From NCBI GenBank assembly GCA_937927945.1, contig CALEYW010000090.1, positions 1 to 64,000 of the forward strand: DNA of 64,000 bases. Reading direction: 5' to 3'. Made by a program: the position numbers and the translations under genes. The notes under the pieces were generated by a model. It had not been told where the DNA came from, did not search any database, and saw only the letters and a program-made list of their open reading frames with translations. Below are positions 41,560 through 50,950 of the stretch, one piece after another; position 1 is the stretch's first letter; the number at the start of each line of letters is the position of its first letter. Origin of the DNA: an uncultured candidate division WPS-2 bacterium (GTDB lineage: Bacteria > Vulcanimicrobiota > Vulcanimicrobiia > Vulcanimicrobiales > Vulcanimicrobiaceae).

Positions 41560-41703
41560 AGCCTGCCGTGGTCGATGAGCAGCATCGCCTCGTTTGAAAA
41601 AGGGCCACGATCCGGATGTTGCTGCGGCGACGATTGGAAAGGCCGACGCGATCTTTGAGGCGGACGTCGTTAGTGAAGACTCCTTCTGCATCGATTAGCG
41701 GGT

Positions 41704-42156
41704 TTAGCCTTGTGGTCCCGTAGACGTCCCGTCAACGTAGTGGACGCGAACGACCTTGCACGAGGTTTCGTCCCGGCCGCCCCGATTTGCAAACGCCAAC
41801 GGGAACATGTGATCGATCGCTAGGTTCTGCGAGAAGACCCCTTTGTCGTCGATCGTACGCTGCTGGTAGCCGTATTGAACCAAGAGGACGATCTCATCAG
41901 CATTGACCGGCTTCGTGTTCGTGAAGCGCATCCGGAGCCACGAATATTTTCCGCCAGAGACGCCGCAACCGTTGACGGATATTGGCGGCGGGCTCGAGCT
42001 CTCAGTCGAGGTGCCGTCGGCGACGGAAGCGCGTGGGGTTCCGAGCGAGACTGCGAACGCGGCGGCGGCTGCGATGCCGAACGTCCGCGCCAGCGAAAGT
42101 CGGCCGCTGCCGCGCGGGCGCGCCGGAGTTCGGTGAGGGGCATGAGCAAACAGCAT
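41704..42156 (-). CDS. Secreted protein, paralog of the 51.7 kb gene
   Basis: This exported protein of about 150 aa has a basic n-region, hydrophobic 'LARTFGIAAAAAFAVSLG', then a domain with 'SVNGCGVSGGKYSWLRMRFTNTKPVNADEIVLLVQYG' (region) and 'SCKVVRVHYVDG'. ATG 42156 has AAGGAA six bases upstream. The two Cys may pair. The product resembles that of the gene at 51654-52031. It diverges from blaI copy 2 across a TAGCAG/CTGCTA palindrome, so it is likely in the same regulon. Gap 41560-41703 holds no recognised gene. Confidence 0.65.
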   Translation of the reverse strand: MLFAHAPHRTPARPRGSGRLSLARTFGIAAAAAFAVSLGTPRASVADGTSTESSSPPPISVNGCGVSGGKYSWLRMRFTNTKPVNADEIVLLVQYGYQQRTIDDKGVFSQNLAIDHMFPLAFANRGGRDETSCKVVRVHYVDGTSTGPQG

Positions 42157-42234
42157 TGTGCGTTCCTTGCCTGGTGGCATTGTGCGTTCGAGCGGGTGCC
42201 GGAGAAAAGATGTGTTAAGTACCATAGCAGATCG

Positions 42235-42249
42235 TAGCAGACGCTGCTA
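42235..42249. promoter_or_regulatory. Palindrome before blaI copy 2 (TAGCAG-ACG-CTGCTA)
   Basis: This is a perfect 15-bp palindrome in the divergent region between the secreted-protein gene and blaI copy 2, with an extra TAGCAG half-site at 42225-42230. The same half-sites recur at 50722, 51480-51498 and 51591-51634, before other small secreted-protein genes. It is a probable operator of the second BlaI-family repressor. Confidence 0.65.
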
Positions 42250-42301
42250 GGGTCCTTAGCGATTGACTTCGGTGACGACCACATGTTAAGGTGGCTAGCA
42301 T

Positions 42302-42733
42302 ATGCACAGCCGTGTCTTTCGTTTGGACCGGGCCGGCACGCCCAGCGCGCTCGGGCCGCTGGAAAGCCGCCTCATGGAGATCGTCTGGTCGCTGGGCGGC
42401 TGGTTCACGGTCAGCGACGTCATCGCCCAGCTCAAGTACAAGCGAGGAGAAAAGCCGCTCGCTTACACGACGGTGAAGACCGTGCTGACCAACTTAGCCG
42501 ACAAGCGCCATCTCAAGAAGCGCTCGGCGGGTCGGGCAAACGAGTTCAAAGCCGTCCTGACGCGAGAAGCGTTCCAGCGAGCGTTCATCGACGACGTCAT
42601 TGGGCCGCTGCTGCGCAGCCAGCGCAACCCGCTGCTCGCGCACATCGCAGATGAGCTCGCTTCCAACGACGATAGCTACGCCGAGTTCGAGCGGCTCCTG
42701 GCCGAGAAACGAGCCGAACGCGCCGATGGCTGA
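42302..42733 (+). CDS. BlaI/MecI/CopY-family repressor (copy 2)
   Basis: This 143-aa winged-helix repressor has 'LGPLESRLMEIVWSLGGWFTVSDVIAQL' and 'AYTTVKTVLTNLADKRHLKKR', then a dimerisation region. The ATG at 42302 has AAGGTGG eight bases upstream. Its gene overlaps the M56 peptidase by 8 bases and heads an operon encoding an RND pump. Its recognition helix differs from that of copy 1 ('YTTVKTVLTNLADK' against 'YTTVATELTRLQGK'), consistent with the different palindromes at the two promoters. Confidence 0.87.
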   Translation: MHSRVFRLDRAGTPSALGPLESRLMEIVWSLGGWFTVSDVIAQLKYKRGEKPLAYTTVKTVLTNLADKRHLKKRSAGRANEFKAVLTREAFQRAFIDDVIGPLLRSQRNPLLAHIADELASNDDSYAEFERLLAEKRAERADG

Positions 42734-43709
42734 TCTGTGGGCCTTCTTGTTCGCCTGCTGGACCTCGGGAACGCTCCTGCGGGCGGTCTGCGCTCTGGTA
42801 ATCATCCCGACCGCTGCCTGGGCCGCCATTCGCTTCCTGGTACCAGTCCTTGCTCGGACCACGCAAGACCCGTGCTGGCAGGCGCCGCTGGCGGCTGCGG
42901 CCGCCGCGATACCGGGCCTGTTGCTGGTCTCGTTGGCCGTCGCGGGGTTCATTTCAGGGGTGGACGCTGCGTGCCGGGCCACGCCCGCCGGCCAAGCGCT
43001 CTTTGCAACGATCGTCGCCGTGACCACGCTGGCCTCGCTCCGCGCCGCCGTTCTCGCAGTGCAGCGCCATGGCGAAGCTGAGGGTCTGGTCAAGGCGTCC
43101 GTCCCCGCCACCGGCGAGCTAGCCCGCATAGCTGCGCGTACCGGGATGCCGGCGCGCGTGATCGAGGGCGACCAGCCGTTTTGCGCATTGGCGCGCATCT
43201 GGCGTCCCGTTGTGATCGTTTCAGTGGGTGCCGTCAGCCGGCTCAGCGAGCGCGAACTCGAGGCTGCTCTGCACCACGAGCGGGGTCACGCGCGTCGCGG
43301 CGATCAACTGATTGCGGCCGGGCTCTCCTTCCTGGTGGACCTCTTGCCGCTGCCGGCAATGGACCTGGTGAGCATGTACCGGCGTGCACGTGAGCTGGCC
43401 GCGGATCGGCATGCGCTCGAGGCCGTAGAGGCGCACGACCTTGCCGGCGCGCTTCTCTCGTTCGTCCAGCCCGCGCGCGTGCTGCATGGGGTCGCCGCCC
43501 TGAGCGGTGAGAGCACCGTACGCGCGCGCCTTCACGTGCTGCTGCGCGAGTCTGCTCCGCCGCCGGCTTCGCCGTTGCAGCGCGTCCTTCTCACGGTCGC
43601 GCTCGCCGGAGTTTTCGCGACCGGGCTCGCGCCGGCCAGCGCCGCGCTTCTCAACCCCACCCCATGCCACATGAAGGCGACACGTCCGCACGCCGCAGCG
43701 CCGCGGTAG
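42726..43709 (+). CDS. M56-family membrane metallopeptidase (copy 2)
   Basis: This 327-aa BlaR1-like protein has several N-terminal helices and a zinc motif 'LEAALHHERGHARRGDQLIAAGLSFLVDLLPL' (HxxxH in HHERGH, region), with 'RARELAADRHALEA' giving the third ligand. The C-terminal helix is followed by a short tail with a Cys. No penicillin-sensor domain is present. It is expected to cleave the partner BlaI and so induce the efflux operon that follows. Confidence 0.85.
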   Translation: MADLWAFLFACWTSGTLLRAVCALVIIPTAAWAAIRFLVPVLARTTQDPCWQAPLAAAAAAIPGLLLVSLAVAGFISGVDAACRATPAGQALFATIVAVTTLASLRAAVLAVQRHGEAEGLVKASVPATGELARIAARTGMPARVIEGDQPFCALARIWRPVVIVSVGAVSRLSERELEAALHHERGHARRGDQLIAAGLSFLVDLLPLPAMDLVSMYRRARELAADRHALEAVEAHDLAGALLSFVQPARVLHGVAALSGESTVRARLHVLLRESAPPPASPLQRVLLTVALAGVFATGLAPASAALLNPTPCHMKATRPHAAAPR

Positions 43710-43746
43710 CTGCCCGGATGCGCTCCTTCCGCTTCTGTCATCCCCG

Positions 43747-45672
43747 TTGAAAGTTATCGTGCTACACAAGTTTGCCGCTGCAGTGATCGGCGCAATTGTC
43801 CTGGTCGTACCGCTCGCCGCGCTTTCCGCGCCCACGGTCATTGCCGTCGGCGAAGCACAAGCGACCCTCCAGGTTGATCCCGACCCGCCGCAGGTCGGCA
43901 AGAACCACTTCATCGTGGTGCTCTCAGGAGCGCCGAGCGAGCAAATCTCGAAGACGTTGGTGAGCTTCGGAACGGTCATGCCGTCGATGTCGATGGGCGG
44001 CCCGAGCGGTGCCGCCAAGATGACCTCGCCCGGCCGGTACGAGTTCGACGCGACACTCGGTATGGCGGCCGCTTGGGATATCACGATCAAGCTCGACGGC
44101 GCCGTGAGGGGCACCGCGACCTATCATTTCAGCGTCGGGACCGCTGCCCCAAGTGCCGGAGCCAGCGCAGTTGCTGCACCGAGTTCCGGCGGGATGGCCG
44201 GGATGGCACCGACCGGCGATCCCGGCGCGTGGCGAACGGCAACGTTTGCGCTCGTGGTCATCCTGCTGGGAGGTATAGCCGCGGCGCTCTTCGTGCGACG
44301 CGACCGGCGTCCGCTGGCGATGGGCATCACGGCGGGCGCAGCGGTGCTAACGCTGGGGCTCGCGGTCGTACAAGCGCGGTACGCGGCACCGCCAATGGAC
44401 ATGGCGGCGATGTCGGTCGTCCAAGGCGACGCGCCCGTGCCGGTAACGCTCGCGACGGTGCGCGGCGCACAAGGCGGCTCGACCGTTTTTGCGCCCGGAA
44501 CGGTTTCCCCGTACCTCACCCAAGACATCGTCACCCGCGCAGCAGGGATCTTGCGCGATTTCAACTCGTACGCCGGAGATCGGCTACACGCCGGCCAGGT
44601 CATCGCAACACTGGAAGCCCCCGATCTACGGAGCCAAGCCGCCGCTGCGGTGGCGGACGCCGCGGCGCAAGCCAGCAGCGCGCGCGCAGCGGAGATCGAA
44701 GCGCATCATCACGCTCCCAACGGCGTCGTCATCGCGAACGCCGAGACATCGGCCATGGAGCAAGACCTCGCCGCCGCCCGATCCGACCAGGCCGCGAGAC
44801 GCGAGCAGGTGAGCTACTGGCAAAATGAAGTTCGACGGGAATCATCGCTCCTGCACGAGGGCGCGGTCTCGCAACAAGAATACCAGGACGAACTTGCGAA
44901 GGCCGCAGCCGCGCAAGCCGACTACGACGCCTCAACAAAACGCATCGGCGCGCTCCAGCAGCAGTTGGTCGCGTCCCGGACCAAAGCGATGGACGCGGTC
45001 GCGAGCGTGAGCCAGATGCAGGCACAGGCCTCGGCAGCGCGCGACCAGGCAGCCCGCGCACGGGCGAACGCACTCACGCAAACGACCGTCGCCGGCTACC
45101 TCACCGTGACGGTCCCGAGCAACGGAACCGTGATCAAACGACTGGTCGACCCCGGAGTGTACGTCGCCTCGGGGACTCCGATCGCCAGGATCGCGGTCGT
45201 CGACCGTCTGCGCGTGCAGGCCAACGTCGCGCAGAACGACCTGGCCGGCATCGCCGAAGGAACGCCCATCGACGCGACGCTCCCCGACGGAACCGTGGTG
45301 CACGGTCGCGTCACTTCCGTGTCGCCGGTTGCCGATCCGAGCACGCACACAGCGCCGGTCGAGGCGATCGTACGCAACACGCGTACCGACATCGTGCCGG
45401 GCGGTTTCGTGCGTGTCACGCTGCACGCCCGCGCGCCACGATCTTCGGCGTCCGGGGGCGTGCTCGTGCCGTCAGCCGCGGTCGTCGGTTCCGGTGACAC
45501 CGCCGCGGTGTGGATGAGCGTGAACAACGTCGCGCAACGCGTGGCGGTGCGCGTGATGGCCGACAACGGTACGTTCGCGACGGTCGCCGGCGCGCTCCGG
45601 CCGGGCTCGCGCATTGTCGTCGAGGGGGCCGCAACGCTCCAAGACGGGCAGCGCCTCACGGGTCAGTCGTGA
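43747..45672 (+). CDS. YtkA/FixH-like domain fused to an RND periplasmic adaptor
   Basis: This 641-aa protein has an unusual order: signal helix (8-28), a YtkA-like beta domain (about 35-132) with 'MPSMSMGG', a Met-bearing linker, two helices (163-183, 190-210), then a membrane-fusion protein. The last part has the lipoyl half ('VSPYLTQDIVTRAAGILRDF', 'AGDRLHAGQVIATLEAPDL'), a long coiled coil (about 290-440) and a barrel ('GTVIKRLVDPGVYVASGTPIARIA'). The adaptor links RND pump and outer-membrane channel; the N-terminal part may pre-bind the substrate, perhaps metal. A TTG start is used; it overlaps the RND gene by 1 base. Confidence 0.82.
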   Translation: MKVIVLHKFAAAVIGAIVLVVPLAALSAPTVIAVGEAQATLQVDPDPPQVGKNHFIVVLSGAPSEQISKTLVSFGTVMPSMSMGGPSGAAKMTSPGRYEFDATLGMAAAWDITIKLDGAVRGTATYHFSVGTAAPSAGASAVAAPSSGGMAGMAPTGDPGAWRTATFALVVILLGGIAAALFVRRDRRPLAMGITAGAAVLTLGLAVVQARYAAPPMDMAAMSVVQGDAPVPVTLATVRGAQGGSTVFAPGTVSPYLTQDIVTRAAGILRDFNSYAGDRLHAGQVIATLEAPDLRSQAAAAVADAAAQASSARAAEIEAHHHAPNGVVIANAETSAMEQDLAAARSDQAARREQVSYWQNEVRRESSLLHEGAVSQQEYQDELAKAAAAQADYDASTKRIGALQQQLVASRTKAMDAVASVSQMQAQASAARDQAARARANALTQTTVAGYLTVTVPSNGTVIKRLVDPGVYVASGTPIARIAVVDRLRVQANVAQNDLAGIAEGTPIDATLPDGTVVHGRVTSVSPVADPSTHTAPVEAIVRNTRTDIVPGGFVRVTLHARAPRSSASGGVLVPSAAVVGSGDTAAVWMSVNNVAQRVAVRVMADNGTFATVAGALRPGSRIVVEGAATLQDGQRLTGQS

Positions 45673-48600
45673 TGAGCGACAACGGGCACTTTGACGGCGT
45701 GCCGCGTCTCGCGCATAGCCGGAATGGCTCGCATGAGGGACTGGGCGGCAGCATTCCCGCCTGGTCTTTGAAAAATCCGCACGCGGTTTTTGCGCTCTAC
45801 CTCGGCCTCGTGGTGGGGGCGATTGCCGCCGCGCTGCTGTTCTTGCCGACGCGCATGATGCCGTACGTGCCGAGCCCGCTGATTTCGGTCGTCACGATGA
45901 CGCCTGGGTACTCGCCGCAAGAGGTGGAGACGTACTTCTCCAAGCCGATCGAAGAGCGGATGACCGACCTCAAAGGCGTGCGTTTCATCCGATCGATCTC
46001 GCAGCAAGGCCTCTCCACCGTGACGCTGCAGTTCCAGTACGGAGCGGATATGCAGCGCGCGCTGGTCGACGTGCAGCAGCTCGTCAAGCAGGCTGAGGGA
46101 GATCTCCCCTACGATCGCGCGAACCTCAAGCCGCCCTACGTCGTGCCGGTGGATCCGCTCAACACGCCGGTGCTTCAGCTCGCGGTCAGCGCGCACGACT
46201 GGGATCCGGTCCGGCTTCGCGAGTTCGTCTCGAACTATGTCGTCAAGGCGCTCAAGGGCGTTGACGGAGTCCAGTCGGTACTGCCGTTCGGCGGTCTGCA
46301 ACGCCAGCTTCAAGTCGTCGCCGATCGCGGCGCGCTCGCTTCGTACGGCCTCTCGCTGCTCGACGTCAGAGATACGCTCGACAAACAAAACGTCAGCCGC
46401 TCGGGTGGCACGATCACCGGTGGTTCTCGCGAGATCATCGTGCGCGACGACCAGCGGGTCCGCTCGGCGAGCGACCTGTTGGACTTCCCGCTCATGACGA
46501 CCTCGGGTCGAACGGTGTACCTGCGCGACGTCGCGACCGCAAGTGACGGCGCAGCCGAGGTGCGCTCGGCGTACCGGTTCAACGGCAAGGACGCGGTCGA
46601 GGTCTCGATCATCGAGAACCCGGATGCCAGCTCACCGCAAGTCATCGCCGGGGTGAATGAACGGCTCAAACAAATCGAGGCCGCGAACCCCGGCTTGACG
46701 TTCACGCCGGCGTACGACAACTCGCGGTTCGTTGGCGCGCTCACCGCGAACATGGTCGAGGAGCTCGTCATCAGCGTCGTGTTGGCCGGCCTCGTCCTGT
46801 TGATCTTCCTCGAAGACGTCAGTGCGACCGCCATCGTCATGACGTCGATTCCGACGTGCCTGGGTCTAGCGGTGTTGCTTTTCGTCCCCATGCACTTTTC
46901 GATCAACAGCTCGACCTTGATCGGGCTGCTGTTAGCGATCGGCCGGCTCGTCGACGACTCCATCGTCGTGATTCACTCCGTCCACCACGAACTGGACCTT
47001 GGCAAGCCGCCAAGGCGCGCCGCGATCGACGGCACCCTCGCGGTGTTCCTGCCGATCGCGGCCGCGACCGGCGTCATGATCCTGGCGCTCTTGCCGCTGT
47101 TGATCAGCGGCGGCATCACCCAAATCATGTTCGTCGGCCTCGTGTGGCCGATCATCTTCGCCTTGATCGCCTCGCTGCTCGTGTCGCTGACCCTCACGCC
47201 GTTGCTGGCGGCCTATCTGTTCCATGGCGTCGACGCGAAAGTTCCGACGTGGCGACGCAAGATCGACGCCGTCGTGCGCCGTCTGCTGACGCCGACGCGC
47301 CGCGGGTTGCAGAAGCTCGAGGAGTCGTATCGCGACGGACTGCGCTGGAGCCTACGCAACAGCGGCGCCGTGCTCGCGGTGGCAGCGGTTCTGACCTTCG
47401 CAGCCGTACAACTCTTCCCGTTGATTGGGAGCGAAATGATGCCACTCGCCGACACCGGGCAAGCGTCGGCGTATCTCGAGACGGTGCCCGGTACGTCGTT
47501 CGCAGCAACGTCGACGAAGGCCAAGGCTTTCGAGAAGATCCTGCTCGCTCAGCCCGAGGTTCAGCGCGTTTCCGGAGAAATTGGAGAGCAGGCCGCATCG
47601 GGCTACTTCACCGGCCAAGCAATGAACGGAGTCAATTCCGCATCGTATCTGGTGACCTTCTCGCCAAAGGAAGAGCGGCGCCGGACGATCTGGCAGATCA
47701 TGGATGCGGTGCAGCATCAGGCCACAACGACGATCCCCGGTCTGCGTCGCGTCGCACTGAAGGAGATGGGTGCCGACGTCATGGCGAGCAACAACGCGCC
47801 GGTCGAGCTTTTGGTGACCGGTCCCGACGAGCGCGTCGTGGAGCAGTTGACCGCCCAGGTCGCCGATGTCGCGAAACGCATTCCCGGGATGGTCCAGGTA
47901 TCGACGTCCTCCGCGCTGATGCAGCCGGAGCAGCGGATCAGCGTGGACCGCACGCGCGCATCGCAGATCGGGCTCACCCCGGATGAGGTCGAGCAGCAAG
48001 CATACTACGCGACGCACGGCGGCCTCACGAGCGAGTATTTTAACCCGCAAGGGATCCGGCACGATACGATCCTGGTGCGCTACGCACAGGCCGACCGCGC
48101 GACGACCGGCGACCTGGCCAGCGTCCAGATCATCGGCAAGAACGGCGCCACGGTGCCGCTGTCCTCGATCGCACGACTCGCCCCCGGGGTCGGCCCGACC
48201 CTCATCGAACACGACGGTCTTCGGCCCGCCGCCTCAGCACTAGGGTACTATCGCAAAGGCGGTCCGGGCGAGATGACGCTCGATATGAACATCATCATGG
48301 GCGCTATGGCGCAGGTGCCGTTCCCGCAGGGCTACAGCATCGAGATGCGGGGCGACATGACCGAGATGATGCAGAGCTTCGACCGCCTGCTCAACGCGAT
48401 GAAGATCGCGATACTGTTCGTCTTCCTGCTGCTGGTCGGTCAATTCAAGTCATTCACGCATCCGCTGGTGATGCTGCTCGCCATCCCGCTCGAGCTGCTC
48501 GGCGTCTTCGGCGGTTTGCTGCTGGCGCATCAGAACTTCTCGACGGTCTCTATCCTCGGGATCGTGGTGGCCAACGGCATGGCGGTCAGCAACGCGATCC

Positions 48601-48941
48601 TATTGCTCGATTTGATCCTGCACAAGCGCAAGCAAGGGTTGCCGCGGGAAGAGGCGATCCTGGCGGCCGGGCCCATTCGTCTGCGGCCCATTCTGATGAC
48701 CACGATCGTGAGTTTGGTCGTGTTGATCCCGGTCGCGTTCTTCCCAAAGACCGGCATCGATGCGTACTCGCCGCTCGCGACCGTGATCATCGGCGGGCTG
48801 ACGATCTCGACGGTGCTGACGCTCTTCGTCGTGCCGGTGCTATATACGGGCTTCGACGAACTCGCGCTGCGTTGGCGGCGACGCCGCGGTGCAGCACTGC
48901 ACGATGTCGCGCACCCGCCGACAGAGCCGATCCATGCGTAG
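45672..48941 (+). CDS. RND efflux pump, inner-membrane subunit
   Basis: This 1089-aa, 12-helix proton-driven pump shows family signatures: 'ETYFSKPIEERMTDLKGVRFIRSISQQGLSTV' (region), 'RLVDDSIVVIHSV' in helix 4 (an Asp-Asp pair as in drug-type pumps, not the DxxxDG form of CzcA/CusA), and 'FKSFTHPLVMLLAIPLELLGVFGGLLLA' (region). It therefore looks closer to the drug-efflux group, although the operon is metal-flavoured. The ATG at 45672 overlaps the adaptor stop; a TolC gene overlaps its end. The substrate cannot be told from the sequence. Confidence 0.92.
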   Translation: MSDNGHFDGVPRLAHSRNGSHEGLGGSIPAWSLKNPHAVFALYLGLVVGAIAAALLFLPTRMMPYVPSPLISVVTMTPGYSPQEVETYFSKPIEERMTDLKGVRFIRSISQQGLSTVTLQFQYGADMQRALVDVQQLVKQAEGDLPYDRANLKPPYVVPVDPLNTPVLQLAVSAHDWDPVRLREFVSNYVVKALKGVDGVQSVLPFGGLQRQLQVVADRGALASYGLSLLDVRDTLDKQNVSRSGGTITGGSREIIVRDDQRVRSASDLLDFPLMTTSGRTVYLRDVATASDGAAEVRSAYRFNGKDAVEVSIIENPDASSPQVIAGVNERLKQIEAANPGLTFTPAYDNSRFVGALTANMVEELVISVVLAGLVLLIFLEDVSATAIVMTSIPTCLGLAVLLFVPMHFSINSSTLIGLLLAIGRLVDDSIVVIHSVHHELDLGKPPRRAAIDGTLAVFLPIAAATGVMILALLPLLISGGITQIMFVGLVWPIIFALIASLLVSLTLTPLLAAYLFHGVDAKVPTWRRKIDAVVRRLLTPTRRGLQKLEESYRDGLRWSLRNSGAVLAVAAVLTFAAVQLFPLIGSEMMPLADTGQASAYLETVPGTSFAATSTKAKAFEKILLAQPEVQRVSGEIGEQAASGYFTGQAMNGVNSASYLVTFSPKEERRRTIWQIMDAVQHQATTTIPGLRRVALKEMGADVMASNNAPVELLVTGPDERVVEQLTAQVADVAKRIPGMVQVSTSSALMQPEQRISVDRTRASQIGLTPDEVEQQAYYATHGGLTSEYFNPQGIRHDTILVRYAQADRATTGDLASVQIIGKNGATVPLSSIARLAPGVGPTLIEHDGLRPAASALGYYRKGGPGEMTLDMNIIMGAMAQVPFPQGYSIEMRGDMTEMMQSFDRLLNAMKIAILFVFLLLVGQFKSFTHPLVMLLAIPLELLGVFGGLLLAHQNFSTVSILGIVVANGMAVSNAILLLDLILHKRKQGLPREEAILAAGPIRLRPILMTTIVSLVVLIPVAFFPKTGIDAYSPLATVIIGGLTISTVLTLFVVPVLYTGFDELALRWRRRRGAALHDVAHPPTEPIHA

Positions 48942-50202
48942 GGTCTGGCTCGCGGCGGCGGTCGCGGCGAGCATGTTCCCCGTCCCCGGCGCGGCGGCGG
49001 ACGAGCCGACTGCGCCCGTTCTCACGCTCGTTGGCGCGGTACAGCGCGTGCAGCAGGTGGGGTTCGACGTGCGGATGGCGCGCGGCGACGCCGATATCGC
49101 TGAGGCCGATGCGCGCACCGCTCGCGTCGGGCTGCGTCTGCAGCTTGGCGTTTCGGCGATCGGGCTGAACGCCCACGAACCGCAGTTGGGCATGCCGATC
49201 GCGCGACAGGCGTATGGAGCGGCGAACGTCAGCGTCCCACTCTTCACGCCGGCCACTCGTGCCGCTGCCAGTGCTGCCGCATCGAATGCCGCCGCCGCCG
49301 CCACGACGGTGGAAGCGACCGCGAACGACGCCGTTCTTTTGGTGGTCCAGACGTATCGCCGGGCGCAGCTCGCCGATGCGGTGCTTGCCGCCCGTCAGGT
49401 CGCGGTGCGCGACCAACAGGATCACCTTCGCGTCACCGAACTGCGCGTTGCGGCCGGCAAAGTGCCGCGGTACACGTTGGCCCGCGATCGAGCGGGCGTC
49501 GCGGTCGCGGTGCAAGTCGCGGAAGACGCCGCCGCCGAACGGGATCAAGCGCGCAACGATCTGGCGGCACAGCTCGACCTGGATATCTCGCAGGCGCCGG
49601 CGACGGAGCCGTTGACCATGGTCGCGTTCGACGATTCGCCGCAGGCGCTGCTGGCACGAGCGTTGCGTGAGCGGCCCTCGCTGCGCGCGGCGGAGCAGCG
49701 CGTCACCGCGGCGGGTGCGAGCGTCCTCTCCGCCCGGGGCGCTTACCTTCCCACGGCGCAGTTCACCGCTCAGACCTACAACGGCGCCTCTTCCCCCGCG
49801 CTCGGTTCGACCGGCTCGCAGCTGCAGGTCGCGCTCACCCTGCCGATCGCCGATGGCGGGAGCCGATCGGCCGCGGTCCTGCACGCCCGCGGCGAGTTGT
49901 ATCGTGCGACCGCAGCGCGAGATCAACTTCAGCGCGGCGTGGAGCGCGACGTAGCGAACGCCTTGCGCGAGCTCCAAGCCGCGCGGGCGAACCTTGCGAC
50001 GGCTCAGGCCGCCCAGGCGGATGCCGAAGAGCAGCTCCGGGTCGCCCGGCTTCGTGAGTCTTCCGGCAAGGGTATCGAACTCGAAGTGCTCGATGCGCTC
50101 TCCGTAGCGGCAAACTCGCGAGAAACCGTGCTTCGTTCACTGGCCCGCTACGACAACGCCGTCGCGGAAGTCCGCCACGCGGTCGGCGACCGCACTCCTT
50201 AA
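48934..50202 (+). CDS. TolC-family outer-membrane channel
   Basis: This 422-aa exported protein has a signal peptide (MRRVWLAAAVAASMFPVPGAAA) and the repeated alpha-helical hairpins of outer-membrane efflux proteins: 'ADARTARVGLRLQLGVSAIG', 'AVRDQQDHLRVTELRVAAGKV', 'RERPSLRAAEQRVTAAGASVLSARGAYLPT' (regions). It completes the tripartite pump and again implies an outer membrane. ATG 48934 lies inside the RND gene end (8-base overlap) and starts the signal peptide exactly. Confidence 0.9.
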   Translation: MRRVWLAAAVAASMFPVPGAAADEPTAPVLTLVGAVQRVQQVGFDVRMARGDADIAEADARTARVGLRLQLGVSAIGLNAHEPQLGMPIARQAYGAANVSVPLFTPATRAAASAAASNAAAAATTVEATANDAVLLVVQTYRRAQLADAVLAARQVAVRDQQDHLRVTELRVAAGKVPRYTLARDRAGVAVAVQVAEDAAAERDQARNDLAAQLDLDISQAPATEPLTMVAFDDSPQALLARALRERPSLRAAEQRVTAAGASVLSARGAYLPTAQFTAQTYNGASSPALGSTGSQLQVALTLPIADGGSRSAAVLHARGELYRATAARDQLQRGVERDVANALRELQAARANLATAQAAQADAEEQLRVARLRESSGKGIELEVLDALSVAANSRETVLRSLARYDNAVAEVRHAVGDRTP

Positions 50203-50226
50203 TTCGTCTCATTCGAAGGGAAATTC

Positions 50227-50616
50227 ATGATCAAGTCCACGTCCATCGCGTTCGCAATCGCCGTCTTGGCCTCGCCGCTGGTAGCGTCGGCTGCCGACTC
50301 GATGAAGGGTCCCTCGCACGGTGCGCTGCAGCTTTCCGCAGCCCTCAGCCCCTCACCGGCGCGGCAAGGTCCCGAGGTTGTTACGATCGCGGTGAAAGAT
50401 CCCGCCGGCAAGCCCGTCAGGGGCGCGACGGTGAAGGTCGCATCGAGCATGCCCACCATGTCGATGACCGGTCCCACCGTGTCCGCACGCGAGTCGAAAA
50501 CCGGGATTTATACAGCGAAGATCAACCTGAATTTTGCCACGACGTGGCGCTTCGACGTGACGGCCGCTGGGGGTGGAAAGTCCGGCTCCACGCAGGTCTC
50601 CGCAGACGTCAAGTAG
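50227..50616 (+). CDS. Periplasmic YtkA/FixH-like protein
   Basis: This 129-aa secreted protein has a signal peptide (KSTSIAFAIAVLASPLVASA), then an Ig-like beta domain: 'LSPSPARQGPEVVTIAVKDPAGKPVRGATVKVASSMPTMSMTGP' (region), 'TGIYTAKINLNFATTWRFDVTA'. The 'MPTMSM' motif mirrors 'MPSMSM' in the adaptor fusion, so the pump has both a fused and a free copy. This may be a periplasmic copper or silver binder that loads the pump. It is the last gene of the operon, followed by a terminator hairpin. Confidence 0.8.
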   Translation: MIKSTSIAFAIAVLASPLVASAADSMKGPSHGALQLSAALSPSPARQGPEVVTIAVKDPAGKPVRGATVKVASSMPTMSMTGPTVSARESKTGIYTAKINLNFATTWRFDVTAAGGGKSGSTQVSADVK

Positions 50617-50639
50617 GCTGGGCATCGCCGAACTGGGCG

Positions 50640-50673
50640 CGCCTGGACCTTGCCTCACCGCGAGGTCCAGGCG
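50640..50673 (+). terminator. Terminator-like hairpin after the RND operon
   Basis: CGCCTGGACCT / AGGTCCAGGCG form a perfect 11-bp stem with a 12-nt loop, starting 24 bases after the last stop codon. A GTTTT run follows some 25 bases later, so it is not a textbook intrinsic terminator, but the stem is the strongest in the area. Confidence 0.6.
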
Positions 50674-50715
50674 TCGCTCCGGCTGGGCAAACGCGTTTTA
50701 GCCGACACTTTTTGG

Positions 50716-50730
50716 TGTATACTGCTAATA
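50716..50730 (+). promoter_or_regulatory. Promoter-like region with a CTGCTA half-site
   Basis: Within the 334-base gap 50617-50950, TATACT (-10-like) overlaps CTGCTAATAG. This half-site equals the arms of the palindrome before blaI copy 2. It probably serves the Met-rich protein gene at 50951. The rest of the gap shows no gene. Confidence 0.4.
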
Positions 50731-50950
50731 GCCATAACAGAACGGCGGCGCGGCCGTCGTGTGTCCGATCGCCATGATCGGCATGATGTTGATGATGCGC
50801 GATGACCGCTGCGGCGCCGGAGGCCCTCGTCCATAACGGACCCCGACCGGCGCGTTCGCGCTGCGGCTCGTGGGGATTCCCCGGATCGCGGCATCTCGTT
50901 GAGACGATGCTTCCCCCTCTCTACAACAAACTCACAGAGGAACAAAAATC

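Noticed and set aside
41560..41703. Short frame ending 'EADVVSEDSFCID' as a gene
   Set aside because: No start codon in frame and no family recognised; possibly a fragment, too little to support.
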